Of a stretch of 64,000 nt of DNA, positions 1-9,235 are shown piece after piece (position 1 is the stretch's first letter; the number at the start of each line of letters is the position of its first letter). Made by a program: the position numbers and the translations under genes. Under the pieces are notes generated by a model, which saw only the letters and a program-made list of their open reading frames with translations, did no database searches and was not told the DNA's origin. Source of the DNA: Cyanobacteriota bacterium (GTDB lineage Bacteria > Cyanobacteriota > Vampirovibrionia > Vampirovibrionales > Vampirovibrionaceae); the NCBI GenBank assembly GCA_019751815.1, contig JAIEMW010000003.1, forward strand, positions 1-64,000, read 5' to 3'.

Positions 1-187
1 CCAAGACAACCCCAAGGCGGCTACGGCCCCCCAAGACAACAGCAAGGCGGCTACGGCCCCCCAAGACAACAAGGCTTTGGTGGCCCACGTCCAGGTGGTT
101 TTGGTGGCCCACGTCCAGGTGGTTTTGGTGGCCCGCGTCCTGGTGGCTTTGGTGGCCCGCGGCCTGGTGGCTTTGGCGGCCCGCGGC
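1..187 (+). repeat. In-frame tandem coding repeats (30-bp x2, then 24-bp x5)
   Basis: Bases 1-60 hold two near-identical 30-bp units encoding PPRQxQGGYG. From 73 the period changes to 24 bp (TTT of the Phe codon at 76, 100, 124, 148 and 172), encoding GFGGPRP units. Later copies differ from earlier ones mainly at third codon positions, so the array grew by duplication and is under protein-level selection. The array may extend beyond the left edge. Confidence 0.9.
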
Positions 188-945
188 GAGGTCCTGCAAA
201 ACCTCTACTTGTCTCTCGTGAAGAGATTGAAACCATTGAAAAGCTTTACAAAACGACCCTTCCGCTGCCAAACCCTGATGTGCATGAAGTGATTGGTCAA
301 CAACTGGATATGAAGCCGAGCAAGGTCTTCTTTGCGATCAACCTGATCCGCCAGAAAATGAAGCTGACCAAACTGGATTACCCTAAGCGCAAGCTGGCTG
401 TTAGTCCCGATCAACTGACCGCCATTGAAGCGCTGTATGAGCCCTATTTGCCTGTTCCGCCGATTGGCATCCATAAAATTATCTCCAAACAACTCCGAAT
501 GGATGAATGGCGCGTCCACGTAGGCATTGGCTTGATTCGAAAAAACAAAAATATGCCTCGCTGGAATGAGGAGCGTGATGATCTCCCGCCCGGAATGAAG
601 GAACAAATTGAACAGCAGAAAATTGAAAAGCAACGTCTGGCTGAAGAAAAGCTAAAAGAACAGGCCGCTGCTCGTGAAGCCTTAAAGGAAGCTCAAAAAG
701 CCACCCCAAAAGCGCCCAAGGCCAAAAAAGCTGAGGAAACTTCTCAGGAAGTGACTGAGGAAATGACTGGGGAAGCACTTGAAGCTGAAGTGTCCACCAA
801 AGTCGTGGTTACTGAAGAGGTCGTGGAAAAAAAGCCCAGAGCACCTCGTAAACCAAAAGCAGCTGTTGTTGCAGAGGTTCCCAAAGATTTAGACCCTGAA
901 GATTCAGTCTCAGAGCAGTCAGAAGAAGAGTCCAAACCAGAATAG
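1..945 (+). CDS. Gly/Pro/Arg-repeat protein with duplicated helical domain (5' end outside window)
   Basis: The frame is open from base 1 to the stop at 943-945, so the protein continues upstream of the window and at least 314 residues are seen. It begins with two PPRQxQGGYG decapeptides, then about five copies of the octapeptide GFGGPRPG (residues ~25-62), an RGG-like disordered region. Next come two related ~50-residue units (roughly residues 70-120 and 135-185), each with the pattern IExxY...LP.P..HxxI..QL.M....V...I.LIR.K, which looks like a tandem helix-turn-helix-type fold. The C-terminus is a Lys/Glu/Ala-rich charged tail. RGG-like repeats joined to a folded domain often bind RNA or DNA in other proteins; that role is inference here. 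I do not recognise the family. It converges on queG with a 3-bp gap. Confidence 0.75.
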   Translation, partial: PRQPQGGYGPPRQQQGGYGPPRQQGFGGPRPGGFGGPRPGGFGGPRPGGFGGPRPGGFGGPRRGPAKPLLVSREEIETIEKLYKTTLPLPNPDVHEVIGQQLDMKPSKVFFAINLIRQKMKLTKLDYPKRKLAVSPDQLTAIEALYEPYLPVPPIGIHKIISKQLRMDEWRVHVGIGLIRKNKNMPRWNEERDDLPPGMKEQIEQQKIEKQRLAEEKLKEQAAAREALKEAQKATPKAPKAKKAEETSQEVTEEMTGEALEAEVSTKVVVTEEVVEKKPRAPRKPKAAVVAEVPKDLDPEDSVSEQSEEESKPE

Positions 946-948
946 ATT

Positions 949-1983
949 CTATTCAGGCATTAATGCCCGGACATTCCTCTGAAGACCGGATAATCCCAAC
1001 CGTTTAATCGGTGTTTCCTTGAACTGATTCTGAAACGTGTCTTGGGACATCTCAAGAATCTTGTCTGGATCTAGTGAGGCTGGCGTTTGCGGATTTAAAA
1101 AACCCATTTCCGTTGTCATTGTCTCAAATTTCAAATTCCACGGACACACATCCTGGCATATATCACACCCGTATGCCCACCCAGAGAGATTTTTCTGAAT
1201 GTGCACTGGGAACTCACTGGCCTTTGCCTCAATGGTCCAGTAAGAGATGCAACGAGTGGCATCTATCACCCCTATATTATTACCGTTCGTCAGAATAGCC
1301 TCTGTTGGGCATGCATCAATACAGCGGGTGCAAGTGCCGCAAAGATTAGTCTTGTCTTTCAAGGCTCTATTTTGCGGATTCGTACTCCCAAAATCAGATT
1401 CCAGGGGGACATTGAGCAAGAGCTCTCCCAAAAAAAACCAGGAGCCATGTTGCGGGGAGATAAGGTTGCCGTTTTTTCCCACCCAGCCCAGTCCGGAACG
1501 AACTGCCAGTGGTTTTTCGTGGAGTGGGGCACTGTCTGTGACAGGCCTTCCTTGGACTTCTGGGGCAACTTTCTGTATTTCTTTCAGTAAGATTCGTAAT
1601 TTTTCTCGAATCAAGAGATGGTAATCTTTTCCGCGGGCATATTTCGCCACTTTATAGGAGTCCGTCTCCTGATGCCGCCCTGGGAAATAATTCAACAAAA
1701 CACAAACAATTGACTGCACCCCTTCAAGCACCGTATTGGGGTCTTTTCGCAGCGACAGATGTCCTTCCATCCAGGCCATATCACCGTGATGACCTTGATC
1801 TAACCACGACTCAAAGCCGTGACTCGCTTCTTCTAGCGTCTCTGTCATCACCTCACCCGATAAAATCCCCACCCGACTAAAGCCGAGGGACAGTGCCTTC
1901 TCCTTAATAAAGGCACTTAGATTCAACTGATCGTCTAGATTATTGTTTCTTTTTTCAGGTATTTCAGGCATAACACGTCGCAC
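949..1983 (-). CDS. queG: Epoxyqueuosine reductase QueG
   Basis: Catalyses the last step of queuosine synthesis in tRNA, reducing epoxyqueuosine to queuosine with cobalamin and two 4Fe-4S clusters. The 344-residue length fits the family. Seen: the TDSAPLHEK motif with the probable proton donor D150; the SGLGWVGKNGN motif at ~163-173; a ferredoxin-like cluster motif with C215, C218, C221 and C225; further cysteines C245, C273, C276 and C280 (CGTCTRCIDACP and GCDICQDVCPW). The start drawn is GTG at 1983; an ATG at 1971 (four residues later) is equally possible, and neither has a clear Shine-Dalgarno sequence. It stands alone on the minus strand, divergent from the pilin operon. Confidence 0.93.
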   Translation of the reverse strand: MRRVMPEIPEKRNNNLDDQLNLSAFIKEKALSLGFSRVGILSGEVMTETLEEASHGFESWLDQGHHGDMAWMEGHLSLRKDPNTVLEGVQSIVCVLLNYFPGRHQETDSYKVAKYARGKDYHLLIREKLRILLKEIQKVAPEVQGRPVTDSAPLHEKPLAVRSGLGWVGKNGNLISPQHGSWFFLGELLLNVPLESDFGSTNPQNRALKDKTNLCGTCTRCIDACPTEAILTNGNNIGVIDATRCISYWTIEAKASEFPVHIQKNLSGWAYGCDICQDVCPWNLKFETMTTEMGFLNPQTPASLDPDKILEMSQDTFQNQFKETPIKRLGLSGLQRNVRALMPE

Positions 1984-2154
1984 TTTTCACATGTTGTTAC
2001 AGTGTGAGACAGAGATTTACAGGAAGGACCCTTAGTTGTCGATACCCTCTGTAACGGGGATGTTTGTTCTTACATGTGTCAGTATACTAAAATGGACTTA
2101 AATAAATTTGGGTTTGGCGTTTAGACAGCGTTCGGTGTGATTTAGGAAACAACT

Positions 2155-4962
2155 GTGGCAGTGATTCCTCAGGACAACCAAACAAGCAACCAGTCTGGCT
2201 TGGGTTTAAACAAGCCTGGTACAGGCTTAATTGAGGCGTTGCTTGCCCTTACCCTGATGGGCGTTGTTCTAATTCCTCTCATGTTCCTCTCCTCCACCTG
2301 GTTTAACAACCAATTGCTGAGTTCTCGGCAAAATCTTCAACTCACCCACAACGCCACCTACTTTATGAATCAACTGATTACAGAGCTCTCGAACACACAA
2401 ACCATTCTACCCACCTCAGACTCAACCCACCTTTATTTTGTGTATTACGATCCCATGCAGGAAACAACGGTAAAAAGGGGATATCAACTGACCACACCTG
2501 CTGTTGGTGGATTCCAATATCTCGAAAAGCTTAATTACAACGATAGCACAAGCACCTGGACCAACGTGAGCCCCTATGCTACTGCCGATAGTATTGATCT
2601 CCTGTTGCCTACCAGCACCCAATTTCAGTATTGCATTGGCGCGAATTGTGCCCTCAGCAGTCCCAGTAATGCGATGATCTTCAAGGTCAGCAACTGGACT
2701 TTCACTCTTTCCAACACCCCAAAATCGATTTCAATTGGCAATCTTACGCTGCCCATTGGCAGTAGGCTGCGATCTAATACCCGTTTAGGTCTAGAAGCCA
2801 CCCAGTTATTTGCTTTTGCTACAAGCAATTTCAATAGTGTCTCTAGTGCCAAAGATGACGGCTCCTTTTTTCTGGGGGCGGATGGCCGCAGCTTATTTGA
2901 GCTTTCCAACACAACAGGATATGCTGATACTGCTGTTGGCCTGACCACCATCGCCTCGTCAACAGACTCTAGCTCCATAGGCCAAAATGCTACAGCCGTT
3001 AGAAATGACGGCCGCGTCTTTTTTGGTAGCGGCAGCGGTAAAAAAATGTACACCTGGGCTAGTAGCACCGGACTTTCTACTATTTACAATGGCGAAAACG
3101 GAGACGGACCAGGAGAATCCAGCTCTCTGCTAATCTCACCCAACAACATGGCTGTTTTTATGGATAAAACCGGTTACATCCATACTTGGGATGAAAGTAA
3201 TGGACGAAAAGACTACGTTGGCTTAGGGGAAGTTATGACATCACCCAGACAGGCCCTGATGGACAGTGCTGGCTGGGCTTATTTTGCAGGCTTCAATTCA
3301 GGCAGGCTATACGCACTCAACACCACCCTTGCCATCCCTACTACCCAAGGAGATGCTGCCGGACAATTTTCATCTGGCTACAACAATGCAGGGGCTGGGG
3401 GCATTGGCATGGCCAGTGATGCTTCAGATGGGGGGGATAGTGTTTATTTTATTACCCGAAAAGACAGTGGTACCAGCGCGTACAACAAGGTTTTTCGTTG
3501 GCGGGTAAGGGGAAATAATGCTCTATCTACCCTTGAAACCAACAATATCAATGCCATAAGTTCTAACTTGGTCTACAACAATGGCTATTTATATTACGGT
3601 CTGGCGAGCGCGGGAATGCGAATCTATAACACAGGTTCTGGACTCAGTACGTTAGTCAATACAGGCGACACCCCCACATACATCCTCAACGATAACAGTG
3701 GTTGGGTGTACATGATGAGCGCCACCTACGTTTATGGTGTGAAAGAGGACGGCAGTGGTGCAGTGTATAAAATTGGCGGCGCGGGTGGGCCTTTCACTTC
3801 GCCAATGCTAGCCGGAGATGGGAACGGTCGGGTTTATTTTGCCGATGCCACCAAACTGTATGCATGGAACGGCGCTGTTGTCGCCCCAAACGCCAATGCA
3901 TCCACTCTATACACCGGCGCACCTAAAGGAAAGTTATACGTAGACCCCTATTCCGGCAACTTACTGTTTAATAACAGTAACAAATTTTACACCTACAACC
4001 CAACCAGCGGGGTATCCACCCTATTGGCAAATAGCGGCACCCCAATGGCCTACTTTTTTTCGGATACTTCTGGACGGGTTTTCTTTGCTGACACCACAAA
4101 ATTGATGACCTGGAAATCGGGTGAGGGGGCCTATACTATCCGCTCCTCTGCCAATATCGGAATCAACAATGCCATTGGCGCCACTTACGACCCGGTGGCC
4201 GGGGTGAGTCGGATTTTTTATGGCATCAATGCGACCTCACCGTTTTATTCCTGGACCGATCCCATTGTCCGTACTGTTTACCGCCTCAGCTCAACAGGCA
4301 ATCCTACAAACTCTCCCATCCGTATGAAAGCCCCTGCCTACACTTCATACCGGGTTCAGCAGGATGTGAACGGCGATCTGTACGCAGCAAACAGAAACAA
4401 ACCCGTTTTTGAACGCTGGCGCTATAACCGCATCAACGGCTACTATAGTTTAGTGGGCACCTTGGAGGATGTGACGACTGGGACTTATTTTTCTTTACCG
4501 CCTAATGATATTGCCTTGGATAAAAGTGGCACAGCGCTCTACGCCCTAATAACCAGCACAAAACACGTCTATAAAATAGAAGACCGCACCTGCACGGGCC
4601 TACTCAAGAACTGCTCTGTTACTCCCGCCACTCTGTATGATCTCAACACCCTGTCTACAGTGCCTGCAAACCCCACTAGCATTGCCGTCAATAGCCGAAC
4701 AGGGGACTTAATTATCCTGGATGCCTCACAACCGGGCGGTGTGGCCTATACGGCAGCAAAGCTCTATGTCGCCTATACCACACCGGGCACCAATACGATT
4801 GCTCTCAAAGCATCGTATAACCTCAATTTAGCCAATTTAACCCCCACCACAGCAACGTATAACTATTTAATTCGCTATAACGACCGTGACAATATTCTGT
4901 ATCTGATGGATACAACCGCTAGTCAGGTCTACGCTATCTCGCTCCCCGCAGTCCTGCAGTGA
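2155..4962 (+). CDS. PilW/GspJ-like minor pilin fused to a large beta-propeller-like domain
   Basis: 935 residues. The N-terminus is a prepilin signal: a 22-residue leader ending in Gly22, then TGLIEALLALTLMGVVLIP with Glu at mature position 5, i.e. a canonical prepilin peptidase/N-methylation site followed by a hydrophobic helix. Residues ~45-190 resemble the PilW/GspJ pilin head (a helix, then SDSTHLYFVYYDP and a strand-rich part). Residues ~230-930 carry many repeats of the type D.SGRVYFADxTKLYxW, typical of beta-propeller blades. Most pilins are 120-300 residues, so the C-terminal addition is very unusual. The GTG start is supported by AGGA seven bases upstream. It overlaps the next gene by GTGA. 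Probable role (inference): pilus- or pseudopilus-tip subunit presenting an adhesive propeller. A possible -10 box TATACT lies at 2083-2088. Confidence 0.8.
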   Translation: MAVIPQDNQTSNQSGLGLNKPGTGLIEALLALTLMGVVLIPLMFLSSTWFNNQLLSSRQNLQLTHNATYFMNQLITELSNTQTILPTSDSTHLYFVYYDPMQETTVKRGYQLTTPAVGGFQYLEKLNYNDSTSTWTNVSPYATADSIDLLLPTSTQFQYCIGANCALSSPSNAMIFKVSNWTFTLSNTPKSISIGNLTLPIGSRLRSNTRLGLEATQLFAFATSNFNSVSSAKDDGSFFLGADGRSLFELSNTTGYADTAVGLTTIASSTDSSSIGQNATAVRNDGRVFFGSGSGKKMYTWASSTGLSTIYNGENGDGPGESSSLLISPNNMAVFMDKTGYIHTWDESNGRKDYVGLGEVMTSPRQALMDSAGWAYFAGFNSGRLYALNTTLAIPTTQGDAAGQFSSGYNNAGAGGIGMASDASDGGDSVYFITRKDSGTSAYNKVFRWRVRGNNALSTLETNNINAISSNLVYNNGYLYYGLASAGMRIYNTGSGLSTLVNTGDTPTYILNDNSGWVYMMSATYVYGVKEDGSGAVYKIGGAGGPFTSPMLAGDGNGRVYFADATKLYAWNGAVVAPNANASTLYTGAPKGKLYVDPYSGNLLFNNSNKFYTYNPTSGVSTLLANSGTPMAYFFSDTSGRVFFADTTKLMTWKSGEGAYTIRSSANIGINNAIGATYDPVAGVSRIFYGINATSPFYSWTDPIVRTVYRLSSTGNPTNSPIRMKAPAYTSYRVQQDVNGDLYAANRNKPVFERWRYNRINGYYSLVGTLEDVTTGTYFSLPPNDIALDKSGTALYALITSTKHVYKIEDRTCTGLLKNCSVTPATLYDLNTLSTVPANPTSIAVNSRTGDLIILDASQPGGVAYTAAKLYVAYTTPGTNTIALKASYNLNLANLTPTTATYNYLIRYNDRDNILYLMDTTASQVYAISLPAVLQ

Positions 4963-7136
4963 GGCCAATTAGAATCGGTATAGTATCTATGTGTTCGAGG
5001 CAATTTTCTCAAACAGCCCAAATAGCAGCCAAAAGAGCAACCCAATCTGGCACCGCCATGATTCTGGTGTTATCGCTCATTACGCTGATTACCATTGAAC
5101 TAACCACCATGAGCCTGGTGCTCACCAAGGGGATTGGGGATGAAGCCGTTTTGATGAACCAGAATGTGTCCGCCCGGCAAATTACCGAAACGGCCACCAC
5201 GCGGATGACAGAGCAAATCAACAATGCGCTCAACTATTACAAGGTTCAGTCCGATGATTTGGCCAACGGCTCTGAATCACTAAAATCTGCAATTAACAGT
5301 TTATACAAAGGCAATGGTTACGACCTCTCCAGTCAAACGGTTGCCATCACCAACCCAGAATCGGGAGCCAGCGCCAACATCAAAAACGTGAGCTTCGATG
5401 CCTGGGTTTCCAATGCCAGACCGCCGTATTATCTCGTCAACGTCATCGCCAATGTCGGGTCCGTTCAGCTCTCCAGCAAACGCTGGGTGCTCGTGCAACC
5501 GTGTCGTCAGGGTGGCAGCATTCGAGAAGTTTCTTACGACTATGACTATAGTCATAATAATGATTTTGTGAATGACACAGACCCCTATAACATTACAGAA
5601 GCCGATTTTACAACCATGAATTACCAAAATACTTACAGCACGTACGATCCCGTTAACGGCTGGGTGGTGACTGGTGGTTCTGAATTTCTGAAAGTGTGGA
5701 GCGCCGCCAAAGGCGTCAGTATTCCCTATTACGGTAATGCTGCCGAACACCCCGGAGGTTATGGGGGCCTTATTATAGACGGCAGCCGTCAACGGGTATT
5801 TTTTGCTAACAAAAATAACATTGTTTTTAGCTATAAATCGGGCTTTATGCTCTGGAATCCCAGTGCGGGACTGAGTACCCTCATCCCCGATGGCACTTTA
5901 GATGGTGGGGGACCGTCTGCCCCGCAGTCACTGGCGCTGGATAACAATAGCGGTAGGGTCTACGTGGGTTCTAGTGTGAAGGCCGATGGTTTTTATGTCT
6001 GGGACGACGCCAGTGGATTACAAACACTGATTGCCCCCCATGGCTCTACTGACGCAGAAGGGTTCCGAAGTACGGTGGTAGATCCCACGGGCCGGGTCTA
6101 TTTTGGCCAAAACCGTGCCAAAGGCAATTGGTACACCTGGCACCCAACAACGGGGCTTTCCACGTTGTTAACGACAGAACCTTATCCTGGGGTCGCCAGC
6201 ACCACCGTCGATCCCATCAGCGGCATTGTCTATATGGCCGCCAGACCCGCCAATGTGTTTGGTGTGGGTAGTTTTCCCAAAGGCGCCCTGCTGGGCTATA
6301 AAAACGGCCGAAAGATACTGCAGGTGGATTTTCCCAAGGACTGGTCTTTTGGGGTGGGCAATAATGCCATTGCGGTGGATCCCAAACGCCAACGGGTTTT
6401 TCTGGGAAATAGTTATGACGGTGATCAGAACAGCAATTTTGCTATTTGGAATCCGGCCACAGGCCTGTCTTTACTAACCAGTGACGCCGGAGATATGATG
6501 AACCCCCAATCCATTTTGGTGGATGATACCACGGGTCGGGTTTATTTTGGAGACGGCGCTATCGGTGGGTGGAAAACGCCTTCTTACTACACCTGGGCCC
6601 CTGGAGACACACAAGCCACTGAAATCGTCCAGGCGGATGATAAAGGGTGCCTTTTTGGCTATAACAATTCTGCCGCACTCGATACCAAAAACCAGGTGAT
6701 CGCCTTTGCTGGGCCTGAAAGTTGCGGAGTCAATGTCTACTCCCCCAATTCTGGGCTCATCATCACAAAAAACTACACTGGCAATAGCCCGTATTGGGGA
6801 GACAACGGCAACATCACCTTAGACCCGGCCACAGGCGACTTTTATGTGGCCAGTAGACGGGATCCTCAAGGTGTTGGAGCAGGCACCCGATCGGTTATTC
6901 GCCTCACTCGCAGCACTAGTTATGACCCGCCTGTTGACTCAGATGCCGATGCACAATTTGAACCCGGATACCGCAATGGGGGGTTATATGGGGGCGCCCA
7001 AACCTTACTCTGGGACCGTTTATCGAGCAGTATCTACATTCCAACCAATAGTAATATTCAACCCATTTTTGGGAACAACATTGTGCCTACATACACCTGG
7101 GCGGTGGCAAGCTCCTCATGCGATCGGAATTATTAA
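4959..7136 (+). CDS. PilX/GspK-like minor pilin fused to a beta-propeller-like domain (copy 1)
   Basis: 725 residues. After a ~30-residue basic leader comes QSG then TAMILVLSLITLITIE, a prepilin-type site followed by a hydrophobic helix without Glu at mature position 5. Absence of Glu5 is characteristic of PilX and GspK, the tip-most minor pilins. A pilin-like segment runs to about residue 180 and ends in RWVLVQPC. The rest (~200-725) is a series of ~45-60-residue blades with D.xSGRVYxG and YxWxPxTGLSTL signatures. It ends SSSCDRNY; the terminal Cys and the Cys of VQPC are both conserved in the next gene and might form a disulfide closing the propeller. The drawn GTG start overlaps the previous stop; ATG at 4989 is an alternative. 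Same operon as its neighbours on both sides. Confidence 0.8.
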   Translation: MRPIRIGIVSMCSRQFSQTAQIAAKRATQSGTAMILVLSLITLITIELTTMSLVLTKGIGDEAVLMNQNVSARQITETATTRMTEQINNALNYYKVQSDDLANGSESLKSAINSLYKGNGYDLSSQTVAITNPESGASANIKNVSFDAWVSNARPPYYLVNVIANVGSVQLSSKRWVLVQPCRQGGSIREVSYDYDYSHNNDFVNDTDPYNITEADFTTMNYQNTYSTYDPVNGWVVTGGSEFLKVWSAAKGVSIPYYGNAAEHPGGYGGLIIDGSRQRVFFANKNNIVFSYKSGFMLWNPSAGLSTLIPDGTLDGGGPSAPQSLALDNNSGRVYVGSSVKADGFYVWDDASGLQTLIAPHGSTDAEGFRSTVVDPTGRVYFGQNRAKGNWYTWHPTTGLSTLLTTEPYPGVASTTVDPISGIVYMAARPANVFGVGSFPKGALLGYKNGRKILQVDFPKDWSFGVGNNAIAVDPKRQRVFLGNSYDGDQNSNFAIWNPATGLSLLTSDAGDMMNPQSILVDDTTGRVYFGDGAIGGWKTPSYYTWAPGDTQATEIVQADDKGCLFGYNNSAALDTKNQVIAFAGPESCGVNVYSPNSGLIITKNYTGNSPYWGDNGNITLDPATGDFYVASRRDPQGVGAGTRSVIRLTRSTSYDPPVDSDADAQFEPGYRNGGLYGGAQTLLWDRLSSSIYIPTNSNIQPIFGNNIVPTYTWAVASSSCDRNY

Positions 7137-9220
7137 TGATGAAGTCCTTTCAACCTAAAACACGGGCGAAACAACCCGGCACTGCGATGATTCTGGTCTT
7201 ATCGCTGATCACGCTAATCACCATTGAGTTAACCACCATGAGCCTGGTGCTGACCAAGGGTATTGGGGATGAAGCCGTGTTGATGAACCAAAATGTGTCC
7301 GCTCGGCAAATTACCGAAACCGCTGTGACACGTATGACAGAGCAAATTAATAACGTGTTAATAAGCTACCGGATTGAACCGGACGATTTCACCAATAACC
7401 AGTCCAATGTGACTAACATGGTAAGTACCCTAACCAAGGGCGGGGGAAACGATCTGAGCGCACAAACGGTTGCCATCACCAATCCAGAATCCGGTGCCAT
7501 CGCCAACATCAAAAACGTCACCTTTGATGCCTGGGTCTCTACCGCCAGACCCCCCTACTATCTCGTCAATGTCATCTCCAATGTGGGTTCAGTGCAACTC
7601 ACCAGCAAGCGTTGGGTGCTCGTGCAACCGTGCCCGGCTGAGGGTGTTAACAAATTGCTAGTCAGCGATACGGGGATTTCATCAGACCCAGGGGCTACGA
7701 TCACGGATCCCTACCGATGGACGAATACGGAAGGCCCCCATAAAAATAACTACCCGTCCTTTAGTGTTGCCGACCCTATCAATGGTTGGGTTGCAATTGG
7801 TACATCAAATCAATTGAGACTATGGCAGAGTGCTAAGGGCCTGAGCGTTTTGGATAAAAATTCTTTCCCGGGTACCTATGGCGGCATCACCATTGATGGT
7901 AGCCGGCAACGCATCTTTTATATCCTGGATAACACCAAAGGCGCTAATGCCTCACTCAATGTCTGGAATCCCAGTACAGGCATTAGCCAGCTGATCACCA
8001 ACATCCCATCAGGCGGACCCAATTCCCCCCAATCCTTGGCGGTGGATCCCAGCTCAGGGAGGGTCTACGTGGGGGCCAGCCCAACCGGCGATGGTTTTTA
8101 TGTATGGGATGACGTCAGTGGCACACAAACCCTTGTTGCCAGTGGTTCTGGGTATGCAGAAGGGTTCCGCAGTACGGTGGTGGATCCCACGGGCCGGGTC
8201 TATTTTGGCCAAAACCGTGCCAATGGCAATTGGTACACCTGGCACCCAACAACGGGACTCTCGACATTGTTAACGACAGAACCCTTCCCTGGTGTGGCTA
8301 GCACCACTGTGGATCCCATCAGCGGGGTTGTCTATATGGCCGCCAGACCCGCCAATGTGTTTGGTGTGGGTAGTTTTCCCAACGGGGCCTTGTTGGGTTA
8401 CAAAAACGGCAAACGGGTGCTAAAAGTGGATTTTCCTGATCCCTATTTATATGGGGTTGGCCCCAATGCCCTGGTGGTGGACTCCAAACGACAACGGATA
8501 TTTATGGGCTCCAATTTAGACTCCTCTGAAAAAGACCACTTTGCTATCTGGAACCCTGCTGCGGGTTTATCGGTAATGGATAGCGATAAAGGACCGTTGA
8601 TGAGCCCCGGGTCCTTTCTTTTGGATGATTCGACAGGTGCTGTTTATTTTGGCGATACAATCGCCTACGATCAAGATAATGGAATTCCCTATAGCGCATG
8701 GAAAACACCTGCATACTACACCTGGAAACCAGGGGATACCCAGGCCACTCAGTTATTTGACCCAGGCGATAACGGTTGCATTCCTGGATTCAATAATTCG
8801 GCGGTCTTTAGTTCCAAGTATCAAATTTTGGCGGTTGCCGGTCCGATCACTTGCGGCCTATACGTGTATTCGCCGTCTAAAGGCTTTTATAAAAATAATC
8901 AATATAATGTCGGCGACAAGAATATGTTGGGAGATAACGGCAACGTGGTGATTGATCCAACGACCGGTAATATTTTTATATCCGATCGTTTCGCTTCTGG
9001 TAATTTCCTCGGGCATGTCGCTCAACTCGTGCGCTTAGATGCCAGTGGCGCTGTAACGTATACAGGCTACAATAAGATAAGATTAGACAACTACAGCTCG
9101 GAGACACTTACCTGGGATTCGCTTTCTAGCCGATTAATTTTTCTCGACAATTCCGATGCAGCTCAAGGGTATCAAGGAACTTACAGCTGGAGTTCTCCCT
9201 CCTGCGACAGAAACTTCTAG
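7136..9220 (+). CDS. PilX/GspK-like minor pilin fused to a beta-propeller-like domain (copy 2)
   Basis: A 694-residue paralogue of the preceding protein. It starts at the ATG that overlaps the previous stop (TAATG), or at the next codon, also ATG; the longer reading from 7118 would lie inside the upstream gene. Leader MMKSFQPKTRAKQPG, then the same TAMILVLSLITLITIE helix. The first ~65 mature residues and the blade region 'AEGFRSTVVDPTGRVYFG' to 'FGVGSFP' are almost identical to copy 1, whereas the intervening blades diverge strongly. It ends SPSCDRNF and also keeps VLVQPC. The pattern suggests tandem duplication followed by diversification of selected blades, with gene conversion or constraint elsewhere. 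Probable surface role by analogy with copy 1 (inference). The 15 bp after the stop separate it from a convergent gene. Confidence 0.8.
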   Translation: MMKSFQPKTRAKQPGTAMILVLSLITLITIELTTMSLVLTKGIGDEAVLMNQNVSARQITETAVTRMTEQINNVLISYRIEPDDFTNNQSNVTNMVSTLTKGGGNDLSAQTVAITNPESGAIANIKNVTFDAWVSTARPPYYLVNVISNVGSVQLTSKRWVLVQPCPAEGVNKLLVSDTGISSDPGATITDPYRWTNTEGPHKNNYPSFSVADPINGWVAIGTSNQLRLWQSAKGLSVLDKNSFPGTYGGITIDGSRQRIFYILDNTKGANASLNVWNPSTGISQLITNIPSGGPNSPQSLAVDPSSGRVYVGASPTGDGFYVWDDVSGTQTLVASGSGYAEGFRSTVVDPTGRVYFGQNRANGNWYTWHPTTGLSTLLTTEPFPGVASTTVDPISGVVYMAARPANVFGVGSFPNGALLGYKNGKRVLKVDFPDPYLYGVGPNALVVDSKRQRIFMGSNLDSSEKDHFAIWNPAAGLSVMDSDKGPLMSPGSFLLDDSTGAVYFGDTIAYDQDNGIPYSAWKTPAYYTWKPGDTQATQLFDPGDNGCIPGFNNSAVFSSKYQILAVAGPITCGLYVYSPSKGFYKNNQYNVGDKNMLGDNGNVVIDPTTGNIFISDRFASGNFLGHVAQLVRLDASGAVTYTGYNKIRLDNYSSETLTWDSLSSRLIFLDNSDAAQGYQGTYSWSSPSCDRNF

Positions 9221-9235
9221 ATCAGGATGCTACTT

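Noticed and set aside
1..187. CRISPR-like array
   Set aside because: The units are contiguous, without spacers, in frame, and vary at third codon positions.
51..236. Minus-strand Pro/Gly-rich open frame opposite the left-edge repeat protein
   Set aside because: It is the mirror image of the 24-bp coding repeat; repeats with no stop in one frame leave the others open too. The plus frame has a long folded continuation, this one does not.
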